The translations under genes and the position numbers were made by a program. Positions 10,520 through 11,551 of a stretch of DNA of 11,551 nt are shown here, piece after piece. Each line of letters begins with the position of its first letter. Position 1 is the first letter of the stretch. The stretch is from Baffinella frigidus. Taxonomy: Eukaryota; Cryptophyceae; Cryptomonadales; Baffinellaceae. The notes under the pieces are model-generated. The model saw nothing but the letters and a program-made list of their open reading frames with translations, did not search any database and had not been told where the DNA came from. The stretch is from the NCBI GenBank assembly GCA_026770585.1, contig MU646953.1:239210-250760 (forward strand), in the 5' to 3' direction.

Positions 10520-11270
10520 GCTCTCTCGCTCTCTCTCTCTCTAGCGCTCTCCCGCGAGGCGCTGCCCCTCAACTATCCCCATTTCCAGTGCATATTGAAG
10601 GACCATGTACAGTCAATGTCTTCAACTATCTCAAACTTCAGGAGGGAGGCGCTGGCCCGAGAGGCTCTGTCTTGCCTGAGAGGCGGCAACGGCTGTTCTG
10701 ACCTGAGAAGCGTGAGGCCGCACAATTGGAGCAGAACAGGTCTGACCCGAGACGAGTTCGGCCACGCAGGTGGAGCAGGGCAGGATGCCTCCTTGCCCAG
10801 CACTAGCGAGCGCTGACGCATCGTGGCACACAAAGTAGCGAGCGCTGACGCATCGTGGTACACAAAGTAGCGAGCGCTGACGCGTTCTTCTACACACAGT
10901 TGGAGCTGTTCAAGGACGCGGCGCAGGGCGGCGCGAGATCCAAAGAGGCCTCCACTGACAAGAGGTCCCGAAACCCGAAACCCTAAACCTTCAACCCTAA
11001 ATCCTCGACCCCGTCCAAGGCCGCAAGTGCTCACTCGACCTACCCCCTTCCAAGGGCTCAAGCGTTCTTGCCGCGTTCTCGCTAGTTCTTGCGATTTGCG
11101 TGACCTCTCGGGACTCTCGGGCGAGAGTCACCCAGATCCCTGCTCTGCTCTGCAATCCCCAATGGGCCTCCCTCCCCCCTCCTCTTTCGACGACCAGGGG
11201 TGCTCGTCACGCGTGCCATGCTGCATTTTCTGAAATGCTCACTCAGTCGCACACGCAGAATATAGCATGA
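102..11270 (+). CDS. Large spliced gene model, about 30 exons, unknown function
   Basis: This is an overview of a plus-strand gene that starts upstream of the window; no start codon for it was seen. Thirty short exons can be chained with GT-AG introns of 40 to about 790 nt, giving roughly 870 codons. Exon frames were picked by coding-like codon pattern, absence of stops and phase agreement; every internal junction except 6309/6477 keeps frame in the chosen model. Several parts look like amphipathic helices rich in Leu and Ala, such as LAIRLLHHLL, KNLVDNLAAE and SLLLELIARDF, so an alpha-helical repeat protein is plausible (inference). No catalytic motif was recognised. It could also be two adjacent genes, because the links near 484-1430 and 2139-3404 are weak. 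Transcript data would change some exon edges. Confidence 0.5.
175..281 (+). CDS. Exon 2
   Basis: It follows a 44-nt intron (131-174, GTACCG to GACAG). The chosen frame reads ACPLVVGSGVAVPPADADVD and continues with Ala/Arg-rich sequence. Codons are strongly of the purine-N-pyrimidine type (GTC GTC GGC AGC GGC GTC GCC). A stop (TGA at 283) falls just after the GG/GTGATG donor. Another plus frame, rich in Ser and Pro, is also open here, and so is the reverse strand, so the frame choice is a judgement. Confidence 0.42.
427..484 (+). CDS. Exon 3
   Basis: The acceptor TTCCTTTTGGCAG ends at 426. One leading T completes a Gly codon with the GG that ends exon 2, and the frame then reads ELRASLLSASQHRVCQQHA. 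The donor GTGTGC at 485 is one option and GTCTGC at 467 is another. The reverse strand of this interval is also open and reads as a plausible helix (ALAHGMLLADAMLTGAKQAG), so the strand is not settled. Confidence 0.33.
485..857 (+). other. Intron-like interval between exons 3 and 4
   Basis: It contains CCT and CAC-rich runs (583-618), which give His and Ser runs on one strand and Trp/Glu runs on the other, a 26-bp direct repeat (751-805) and a CT tract into the acceptor at 857. Open frames on both strands were not accepted because their composition follows the simple repeats. Confidence 0.35.
858..902 (+). CDS. Exon 4
   Basis: A CT microsatellite running into CGCAG (843-857) makes a strong-looking acceptor, and AAG/GTTGTT at 902 is a possible donor. 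In phase 0 the 15 codons read VNRRHESPWRIRSFK. A different frame starting at ATG 871 stays open to 1128. The link to the exons on either side is phase-compatible but not otherwise supported. Confidence 0.33.
903..1171 (+). other. AT-richer intron-like block with an 85-codon ORF remnant
   Basis: This stretch is visibly poorer in GC than its flanks. A frame beginning at ATG 871 stays open to TAG at 1126-1128 (…VRYVILVQIFTTLHVNKIF… and …LQRDFLNNPELDYPLP), and AAGATCTTCCAG at 1013 could act as an acceptor for its last part. It may be an inserted element or an alternative terminal exon; no family was recognised. Confidence 0.25.
1172..1459 (-). CDS. Opposite-strand exon candidate with Lys run and stop
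   Basis: On the minus strand a CT tract and CACCTCCTCGTCAG acceptor lead into a frame open for about 95 codons. It includes SRLRQEYQRRRSRREKS, then KSTKKKKKKGISWTP, then GNTFGLEGIFGPMRPDF followed by TAG. Codon pattern is good (GTC ACC ACC AAT AAT GTT GGG). The Lys run is (AAG)6 and is read as (CTT)6 on the plus strand. It would be the last exon of an antisense gene, or a chance open frame inside an intron of the plus-strand gene. It overlaps exon 5. Confidence 0.3.
1430..1483 (+). CDS. Exon 5
   Basis: It lies between the acceptor GGTTGTCCGCAG and the strong donor GAG/GTGAGAG. The 18 codons read DLNRSLSFNSVSEAADEE, phase 0 to phase 0, with typical codon use at the 3' end (AAC AGC GTT TCC GAA GCC GCT GAC GAG). 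It opens a run of four exons (1430-2139) that all keep phase 0. On the opposite strand part of this interval is also open as an Arg/Lys-rich frame (see 1172-1459). Confidence 0.5.
1484..1589. repeat. GA microsatellite after a donor, followed by CT-rich partner
   Basis: GTGAGAGAGAGAG starts the intron after exon 5 and continues as GA/GCGA units to about 1540. A CT/CGCT-rich stretch follows at 1563-1589 and could pair with it. Confidence 0.8.
1599..1635. repeat. 9-bp purine repeat, AAAGGAAGG
   Basis: About four units of AAAGGAAGG, purine-only on the plus strand, within the intron after exon 5. It creates Lys/Gly or Phe/Leu/Ser low-complexity frames that are not genes. Confidence 0.85.
1750..1782. 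repeat. TTTAGGG units, reverse orientation
   Basis: About five TTTAGGG-like units on the plus strand, one altered to TTTAAGG. They sit 13 nt upstream of the exon 6 acceptor and are the only G-rich block in such a position. Confidence 0.85.
1796..1882 (+). CDS. Exon 6
   Basis: The acceptor CATCGAG at 1795 lies just after TTTAGGG-type repeat, so its upstream context is not pyrimidine-rich. The body reads AVRDACLTRSIVGVSRIRPR and then LLNQPLEDL, phase 0 to 0, with a GTGGGA donor at 1883. The frame stays open to 1977, but its coding quality drops after 1882 while another frame becomes better, which is what suggests the 40-nt intron 1883-1922. Confidence 0.45.
1923..1982 (+). CDS. Exon 7
   Basis: Twenty codons reading ESASSAGFFANAGPSGADAA, with good codon pattern, phase 0 to 0. 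The donor GCG/GTGGCT leads straight into a CT-rich 76-nt intron ending CGGGCAG. The same frame is open upstream to about 1861 (TWWEAVVTVLETGVQ), so the exon could begin earlier by another acceptor; the start at 1923 was chosen because it joins exon 6 in frame. Confidence 0.45.
2001..2053. repeat. CT microsatellite at exon 8 acceptor
   Basis: Two CT runs separated by ATTTCCCTC, ending seven bases before the acceptor AG at 2058. Acts as an extreme polypyrimidine tract in the model. Confidence 0.85.
2059..2139 (+). CDS. Exon 8
   Basis: The preceding intron (1983-2058) is nearly all CT and ends in TCTCGGGCAG. The exon holds 27 codons, phase 0 to 0, reading GERSAGFANLTSWAVLDDAC and then ARPTPLA, with a consensus-like GTAATC donor. 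An alternative frame (GIRESDILGSAGRCMRQTN) is also open across it. The phase-0 frame was chosen because it continues exons 5 to 7. Confidence 0.5.
2140..2638 (+). other. AT-richer intron-like interval between exons 8 and 9
   Basis: GC content drops compared with the exon runs. It holds three in-frame copies of a 21-bp repeat (2346-2408). A possible acceptor GATCACTCAG at 2188 leads to a short frame (ITTRNILKIIIGLFPRK) that stops, so the upstream exon run could end there. Nothing else was recognised. Confidence 0.3.
2346..2408. repeat. 21-bp tandem repeat, three copies
   Basis: GAGATRCCCGCGCCCMTCARA-like units repeat exactly every 21 bases. The period is a multiple of three, so both strands carry a seven-residue repeat: plus IPAPLRE/MPAPIKK, minus GAGISLR. 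Each reading is open for under 60 codons. Confidence 0.8.
2639..2848 (+). CDS. Exon 9 candidate, basic then helical
   Basis: The frame from 2639 (acceptor ATTGTTAG) or 2654 (GGCGCAG) is open through a basic stretch (FRAKRGRGKDERLRFLGEH) and then an Ala/Met-rich helix-like stretch (QVEVMAARMAADAALTRCN). A GTGCGC donor sits at 2849, where the CT/CA microsatellite begins. An ATG at 2645 preceded by an in-frame TAG could instead be a true start of a second gene. A second frame is open across the first half. The surrounding DNA is AT-richer than the other exons. Confidence 0.38.
2830..3075. repeat. Block of four GCTGCAAYGTRCGCATCCCT modules with CT and CA runs
   Basis: A roughly 20-bp core appears at about 2840, 2900, 2991 and 3055, the last one altered to GCTACAACG. 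CT and (CA)n runs (2942-2990) separate the copies. The first copy overlaps the end of exon 9. Confidence 0.75.
3268..3312. repeat. TTTAGGG units, reverse orientation
   Basis: Degenerate TTTAGGG/TTTACG/TTTAAGG units within the intron before exon 10, about 90 nt from its acceptor. Confidence 0.85.
3404..3452 (+). CDS. Exon 10
   Basis: A CT-rich tract ending TTCGGGGTAG gives the acceptor. The frame reads VSSAFSAGPEDGARLRG with strong codon pattern (GGG CCT GAG GAC GGG GCG CGT). Donors GTGGTG at 3453 or GTGTTC at 3456 both leave phase 1, which fits exon 11. The reverse strand is open too (GRTPPRRRAPSSGPAEKALE) with its own CT-tract acceptor, so strand is not certain. Confidence 0.42.
3470..3545. 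repeat. GA, GACA and GGCA microsatellites
   Basis: A GA run is followed by six GACA units and four GGCA units. It lies in the intron after exon 10. Confidence 0.9.
3574..3640 (-). CDS. Opposite-strand exon candidate, Leu/His helix
   Basis: On the minus strand GCGCGACGCAG and a CAGAG/GTGGGT donor bound a block whose best frame reads EEGINALHLLHLVHTLANQ, a clean amphipathic helix. The plus strand is open across the same bases (LVGESVHQVQQVQGVDPLF, possible ATG at 3546). It sits in the intron between exons 10 and 11 of the main model, and no partner exon on the minus strand is certain. Confidence 0.25.
3813..3855 (+). CDS. Exon 11, with alternative longer form to 3917
   Basis: The acceptor TATACGTACAG ends at 3812. 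The frame reads GDGVEFDPKEIVG, and the donor CAG/GTCCTA at 3855 leaves phase 2 to join exon 12. The frame actually stays open to CAG/GTTGCG at 3917 (RSYGPTVGRRRLLGTEGVYV), which is equally protein-like but would join exon 12 out of frame. All three reverse frames carry stops here, so the plus strand is favoured. The exon contains an 18-bp perfect palindrome (3821-3838). Confidence 0.42.
3985..4100. repeat. CT-rich tract upstream of exon 12
   Basis: CT, CCCT and CGCT units extend for about 115 nt, interrupted only by short variants. No AG follows for 40 nt, so the acceptor at 4140 is the first available. Confidence 0.85.
4141..4246 (+). CDS. Exon 12
   Basis: A long CT tract (about 3990-4100) is followed by no AG until CCCCTGAG at 4140. 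After one leading T the frame reads GPPTRACLRVAGIVERAGTL, then LPASSSRHLWLAEAL, with good codon pattern, and ends in phase 0 at GTCTCT. The next 82 nt are an 11-nt pyrimidine repeat ending TTGTCAG, a convincing intron. The helix-like ending fits the following exons. Confidence 0.5.
4247..4328 (+). repeat. 11-bp CCTCTATCTTG repeat forming an intron
   Basis: The 82-nt intron between exons 12 and 13 consists of about seven copies of an 11-bp pyrimidine-rich unit, beginning GTCTCTATC and ending TTGTCAG. Confidence 0.7.
4329..4356 (+). CDS. Exon 13, 28 nt
   Basis: It is short and lies between a strong pyrimidine-rich acceptor (CTATCTTGTCAG) and the donor GTGCGG at 4357; GTGGTG at 4354 is an alternative in the same phase. 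It reads AARARGSPR plus one base. The phase joins both exon 12 (0) and exon 14 (1), which is the main reason to accept it. Confidence 0.42.
4374..4558. repeat. GA and GACAGA microsatellite
   Basis: A 40-nt pure GA run is followed by GACAGAGAGA and GACAGA units and a short CGCG run. It starts 17 nt after the exon 13 donor. Confidence 0.9.
4749..4800. repeat. CCCTAAA units before exon 14
   Basis: Seven degenerate CCCTAAA/CTCTAAA units run directly into the CCGCAG acceptor of exon 14. Confidence 0.85.
4803..4978 (+). CDS. Exon 14, Leu/His-rich helix
   Basis: CCCTAAA repeat ends in CCGCAG at 4802; a second AG at 4820 would shorten the exon by 18 nt in the same frame. The frame runs through TLNRARARETEGGTFRK and then PLAPLLAIRLLHHLLQPPHF and AHAKLLSERLA, and ends in phase 0 at GTAAAC. 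The reverse strand is also open (EVRRLEEVVEEADGEEWGE) and has a good codon pattern. The plus strand is preferred because repeat and splice signals match the neighbours and the joined product stays open through exons 15 to 19. Confidence 0.5.
4979..5163 (+). repeat. Intron composed almost wholly of CCCCAAA/CCCTAAA
   Basis: The 185-nt interval begins GTAAACCCC and ends CCCTAAACCAG, and nearly everything between is 7-bp CCCCAAA or CCCTAAA units. The first unit supplies the donor GTAAAC and the last supplies the acceptor tract. Removing it joins exons 14 and 15 in frame. Confidence 0.6.
5164..5302 (+). CDS. Exon 15
   Basis: The upstream intron (4979-5163) is almost pure CCCCAAA/CCCTAAA and ends ACCAG. 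The exon reads TATLVDALTEVRTADEPEWH, then APRFALAPLVWPRERSHPAIS, from phase 0 to phase 1 with a CGAG/GTCCAC donor. Codon pattern is good at the start and drops in the CTCGCG-rich middle. The following intron (5303-5440) begins with a CCCTACA repeat. Confidence 0.52.
5311..5415. repeat. CCCTACA units then diverged TTTAGGG units
   Basis: Five CCCTACA-like units (5311-5340) start the intron after exon 15, followed by CCCTAAACAC and then, from 5377, GGTTTAGGG-like units in the opposite orientation. The two orientations could pair within the intron. Confidence 0.75.
5441..5451 (+). CDS. Exon 16, 11-nt microexon
   Basis: CTCTGCCTGAG lies between an excellent acceptor (TCTCCCCGTCTTCTAG) and a GTTTAT donor. 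It converts the phase-1 end of exon 15 to the phase-0 start of exon 17 and adds A-L-P-E. Without it exons 15 and 17 would not join in frame. The alternative is a terminal exon reading on to TAA at 5471-5473. Confidence 0.4.
5478..5585. repeat. ATTCGCCCTTTTGGC repeat, three copies
   Basis: Three diverged copies of ATTCGCCCTT(TT)GGC followed by RTGTCGCCT sit in the intron before exon 17, together with a duplicated TTTATTCTGGCTCGTC. The block is AT-richer than its surroundings. Confidence 0.75.
5671..5799 (+). CDS. Exon 17, Gly/Trp-rich then helix
   Basis: One of the clearest exons. Two branchpoint-like motifs, TACTAAC (5640-5646) and TACTAAT (5660-5666), precede the acceptor CTAG. The 43 codons run phase 0 to 0: DAPADVTFPTRWDATGGEGW, then a second Gly/Trp stretch, then HEVKDAVVACFAAVK. 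The donor AAG/GTTGCC enters a C-rich intron. The Gly/Trp part (WDATGGEGWNGTGGDGW) is a short imperfect repeat. Confidence 0.65.
5911..5939. repeat. GA microsatellite
   Basis: A pure GA run in the intron between exons 17 and 18. Confidence 0.9.
5978..6018. repeat. 21-bp direct repeat before exon 18
   Basis: CCTCCCAGCATGCGTCGAA occurs twice, head to tail, ending at the CAG acceptors of exon 18. Confidence 0.85.
6022..6063 (+). CDS. Exon 18
   Basis: Fourteen codons, QPLLLPEYAGLGGV, phase 0 to 0, with a full-consensus GTGAGT donor. The acceptor is CAAGCAGCAG, where the two CAGs could be used alternatively and would differ by one Gln. The intron upstream (5800-6021) carries a GA tract and a 21-bp direct repeat. 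Confidence 0.55.
6216..6309 (+). CDS. Exon 19
   Basis: The frame reads VGAAVYGEYGRSAHLSVRNG and then FKNLVDNLAAE, with strong codon pattern (AAG AAT CTC GTC GAT AAC CTC GCC GCC GAG). The acceptor GGGTGGCAG at 6215 keeps phase 0 with exon 18, and the donor GAGG/GTACCA leaves phase 1. The following intron is filled with CCCTAAA/CCCTGAA repeat. The next clear frame (exon 20) does not match this phase. Confidence 0.62.
6330..6448. repeat. CCCTAAA/CCCTGAA array between exons 19 and 20
   Basis: About 17 units that partly alternate CCCTGAA and CCCTAAA, giving a higher-order 14-bp periodicity in part of the array. They end about 30 nt before the CCCTAG acceptor. Confidence 0.9.
6477..6563 (+). CDS. 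Exon 20, phase mismatch with exon 19
   Basis: After CCCTAG at 6476 the best frame reads NIVKVLTDALALAPSPASSP and then ATLQLSRGA, ending in phase 2 at GTGGGT. This phase matches exon 21. It needs two bases from the exon before, but exon 19 supplies one. Starting at 6488 (CGTCAAG/GTTCTC) with an exon 19 donor at CTC/GTCGAT would restore frame. A one-base error or a true frameshift is the other explanation. Confidence 0.5.
6758..6778. repeat. Perfect hairpin TCAATCAAAG-T-CTTTGATTGA
   Basis: Ten-base arms around a single T inside the long intron. Short AT-rich palindrome of unknown role. Confidence 0.85.
6803..6966. repeat. Direct repeat GTCTGTCGACACTC
   Basis: Fourteen identical bases occur at 6803-6816 and 6953-6966, 150 nt apart. 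The core GTCGAC is palindromic. Confidence 0.85.
6924..7139. repeat. Direct repeat CAGGATACTCNCTGGTGATA
   Basis: About 30 nearly identical bases occur at 6924-6953 and 7107-7139 (continuing ACCAARG). They bracket a 150-nt segment that includes the hairpin at 7029-7047. Confidence 0.85.
7029..7047. repeat. Perfect hairpin GCGGACGGA-T-TCCGTCCGC
   Basis: Nine-base GC-rich arms around one T. No T-run follows, so it does not look like a simple terminator. Confidence 0.85.
7204..7347. repeat. CCCTAAA-type array before exon 21
   Basis: Degenerate CCCTACA, CCCTAAA, CCTTAAA and CCCGAAA units fill the last part of the intron up to the CTCGCCCAG acceptor. Confidence 0.9.
7355..7460 (+). CDS. Exon 21
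   Basis: Telomere-type repeat ends in CTCGCCCAG at 7354. With one leading G the frame reads LQTEASSRQDVEVHIPSRLS and then EPGSVARGSSELRSM, ending phase 0 at the strong donor GTGAGAG. All three plus frames are open for much of the exon; this one was chosen because it joins exon 20 at its start and exon 22 at its end. Confidence 0.55.
7769..7843 (+). CDS. Exon 22
   Basis: A textbook acceptor (C9 tract, then TCCTGTCTGGCAG) precedes 25 codons in phase 0 to 0: SLLLELIARDFPAPTGRSYN then HGHIL, ending CTG/GTACCG. The first half is an amphipathic helix. The N-H-G-H-I-L part weakly recalls the Asn-x-x-His-Gly-x-Leu motif I associate with THADA/Trm732-type HEAT proteins; this is a weak likeness from memory, not an identification. 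Confidence 0.6.
7903..7953 (+). CDS. Exon 23, with an alternative 7895-7981
   Basis: Two overlapping choices keep phase 0 on both sides. The version given reads RVCRAACLWRNETLHVG (acceptor CTCACAG, donor GTGTTC). The alternative, 7895-7981, reads THSACVGRHVCGETRRFMLG and on to SPLL, with a better-placed acceptor (ACTGCTCAG) and a GTTGAGAGAG donor at a GA tract. The sequence alone does not decide between them. Confidence 0.4.
7983..8043. repeat. GA-rich tract after exon 23
   Basis: GA runs with AAACAGAAAGA and GGTGGGTGATA interruptions, starting at the possible GTTGAGAG donor. Confidence 0.85.
8104..8187. repeat. Dispersed copy of the 127-bp repeat
   Basis: This stretch matches the core of the tandem units at 9168-9421, including GGCAGCTCGCCGTGCGA, the inverted repeat AAGTCAAC-ACAG-GTTGACTT and ATCACTGAC. 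It carries an extra internal copy of the TAGGTTGACTT part. Confidence 0.8.
8320..8404. repeat. GATTGGTGGT minisatellite
   Basis: Five near-perfect 10-bp units preceded by diverged ones, just upstream of exon 24. It is G/T-rich, unlike the C-rich tracts near most other acceptors. Confidence 0.9.
8440..8556 (+). CDS. Exon 24, Ser-rich
   Basis: The acceptor GATGGCTGGCAG follows a GATTGGTGGT minisatellite. The frame reads VLQDEPCKTWVAHSSSSSSR and then PPSAGKASPMTHPTGDVAL, phase 0 to 0 with donor GTGGTG. A donor GTGATG at 8543 would leave phase 1 instead. The Ser run suggests a disordered linker. Confidence 0.5.
8836..8868. repeat. Short CCCTGAA tract at the exon 25 acceptor
   Basis: Four degenerate units (CCCTAAT, CCCTGGATC, CCTGAAC, CCCTGAACC) run into CAG. 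Too short to be called an array by itself, but its position matches the other acceptors. Confidence 0.6.
8869..9006 (+). CDS. Exon 25
   Basis: CCCTGAACCCTGAACCAG precedes a frame with very good codon pattern: VGKDTLGSYWLRHTASDNDT, then EDAEHGTAWKTIPEAGC and TLSVHIAQA, phase 0. The donor may be GTACTC at 9007 or GTTCGC at 9094; the frame is open to 9105, so the exon could extend to 9093 in the same phase. Two other plus frames are also open, one for 111 codons, but with poorer codon pattern. Confidence 0.52.
9168..9421. repeat. 127-bp tandem repeat, two copies
   Basis: Copies start at TATTTGGAGGCTGTCAGTCA (9168 and 9295). Each contains GAGGAGGGTACGGTGGG, CAGCTCGCCGTGCGACG and an AAGTCAA…TTGACTT inverted repeat. 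The second copy has small changes in the arms. The interval has no accepted exon. Confidence 0.85.
9649..9684 (+). CDS. Exon 26, downstream edge uncertain
   Basis: A C-rich stretch ends in GTGGCCCAG. The frame reads PRVVCSKYATLM to a GTGTGC donor, and stays open with good codon pattern beyond it (VCAPVAGVTSHVVARW), so the exon may run on to 9747 (GAA/GTGTCG). Both ends keep phase 0 with exons 25 and 27. Confidence 0.42.
9897..10005. repeat. CA and CT microsatellite at exon 27 acceptor
   Basis: CACACA, CTCTCT and CTCACTTT units run for about 105 nt up to TATCGGCAG. Confidence 0.9.
10010..10063 (+). CDS. Exon 27, charged
   Basis: A CT/CA-rich tract ending TATCGGCAG gives a strong acceptor. 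Eighteen codons, AFSRMDLDRQEQRGAKGE, run phase 0 to 0 and end GAG/GTCCGC. The charged sequence and codon use look clearly coding. Confidence 0.57.
10240..10303. repeat. CTCGAGAGATTG repeat, four copies
   Basis: Four copies of TCGAGAGATT, spaced 15 to 20 nt, occur in the intron between exons 27 and 28. Confidence 0.8.
10380..10420. repeat. Perfect 18-bp inverted repeat with 5-nt loop
   Basis: GGCATCCTGCCCTGCTCT pairs exactly with 10403-10420 around the loop GGGGC. The right arm and following bases recur at 10771-10816. Confidence 0.9.
10481..10544. repeat. CT microsatellite
   Basis: CT and CGCT units between exons 27 and 28, preceded by CTGTTCTGCAAG and followed by AGCGCTCTCC. Confidence 0.9.
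10589..10711 (+). CDS. Exon 28
   Basis: The acceptor CTATCCCCATTTCCAG is strong. The frame reads CILKDHVQSMSSTISNFRRE, then ALAREALSCLRGGNG, to AGC/GTGAGG, phase 0 to 0. The second half is made of similar short segments (CCCGAGAGG, CCTGAGAGG, CCTGAGAAG), so it may be repeat DNA rather than exon. A donor at 10605 (CAT/GTACAG) would cut the exon short in the same phase. Confidence 0.45.
10804..10899. repeat. 32-bp tandem repeat ending at a splice acceptor
   Basis: Three units starting TAGCGAGCGCTGACGC; the first two end ACACAAAG, the third has diverged to TTCTTCTACACACAG, which is the acceptor of exon 29. Confidence 0.85.
10900..10964 (+). CDS. Exon 29
   Basis: The acceptor GCGTTCTTCTACACACAG closes a 32-bp tandem repeat. 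The frame reads LELFKDAAQGGARSKEASTD then K, ending phase 2 at GAG/GTCCCG. Codons are typical of the other exons. The intron that follows starts with CCCGAAA/CCCTAAA repeat. Confidence 0.57.
10965..11019. repeat. CCCGAAA/CCCTAAA tract after exon 29
   Basis: Degenerate units fill the start of the intron after the GTCCCG donor and end near GTCCAAG. Confidence 0.75.
11063..11270 (+). CDS. Exon 30, possible last exon with TGA
   Basis: With acceptor GGCTCAAG at 11062 the leading C completes a Ser codon with the AG of exon 29. The frame then reads VLAAFSLVLAICVTSRDSRA, a hydrophobic stretch of about 14 residues, and stays open to TGA at 11268-11270. The acceptor at 11019 (GTCCAAG) would instead lead into a different open frame (PQVLTRPTPFQGLKRS). 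Internal donors such as AGA/GTCACC mean the gene might continue past the window. Confidence 0.33.
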
Positions 11271-11551
11271 GGCTGAGCGCTCAGGCATGGCGGATGCAGG
11301 TTGGGAGTGGAGATGCATGAATGTCTGCCAGAACGTTGTGGCAAGAACGAAAAGGAAAGAGGCAACGATTCCTCTCGCGTGAGACAGAGGGGAGGCGTGA
11401 TCGAGCAAGAGGAGCAAGTGCACTGGCGCTGTTCTGCAAGGTCTCTCTCGCTCTCTCTCTCTCTCTCTCTCCCTCGCTCGCTCTCTCTCGTTCTCTCTCT
11501 CACACACACACTCCCTCCCTCCCTCCCTCCCTCCCTCCTTCGTTGTTATGC
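11271..11551. repeat. Window end: no gene recognised; CT, CA and CCCT microsatellite
   Basis: After the possible stop at 11270 nothing gene-like was accepted. From 11441 a CT run, a short CA run and about seven CCCT units (11509-11537) follow. The start, GCTGTTCTGCAAGGTCTCTC at 11428, repeats 10468. Confidence 0.75.

Larger units (their letters stand above)
10404..10816. repeat. Duplicated 43-bp module
   Basis: Starting GAGCAGGGCAGGATGCCTCC and ending near GCGCTG, the module appears at 10404-10446 and again at about 10773-10815 with only two or three changes. Confidence 0.85.

Overview
The window looks like nuclear DNA of a GC-rich eukaryote, most likely a microalga. No continuous open frame covers a whole gene. 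Instead there are short open blocks bounded by GT and AG splice signals. They are separated by CT/GA and CA microsatellites and by degenerate CCCTAAA/CCCCAAA (TTTAGGG-type) repeats. That telomere-type unit is known from plants, many green algae and dinoflagellates. The exact lineage cannot be fixed from the sequence alone. No bacterial operon layout, rRNA, tRNA or CRISPR array was recognised.

The main content appears to be one large plus-strand spliced gene that enters from the left and runs through most of the window. I propose 30 exons between 102 and 11270, about 870 codons in total. I chose each exon by a splice acceptor with a C- or CT-rich tract, a GT donor, a frame with coding-like codon use (purine first, pyrimidine third) and agreement of phase with its neighbours. 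The best supported blocks lie at 1430-2139 and 4141-6309 and at 7355-7460, 7769-7843, 8440-9006, 10010-10063 and 10900-10964. The joins between 281 and 1430, around 2639-3855 and after 10964 are weaker. One junction (6309 to 6477) does not keep frame. The choices were made by eye, so phase agreement is supportive but not proof. The protein is not recognised. Several blocks read as leucine/alanine-rich amphipathic helices, which suggests an alpha-helical (HEAT/ARM-like) scaffold, but that is inference.

Layout: 1-500 telomere-type repeat and three small exons; 500-1430 intron-like DNA with one small exon and an AT-richer block; 1430-2139 four in-phase exons; 2140-3855 AT-richer DNA, a 210-nt exon candidate, a repeat block and two small exons; 4141-6563 the densest exon run, including an 11-nt microexon and an intron made almost wholly of telomere-type repeat; 6564-7354 a long intron holding hairpins and duplicated motifs; 7355-9006 five exons with dispersed repeats between them; 9007-10009 tandem 127-bp repeats and one short exon; 10010-11270 the last exons, with duplicated modules; 11271-11551 microsatellite.

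The most interesting feature is architectural. Telomere-type repeat in the CCCTAAA orientation, or a CT tract, lies just upstream of a large share of the predicted 3' splice sites.
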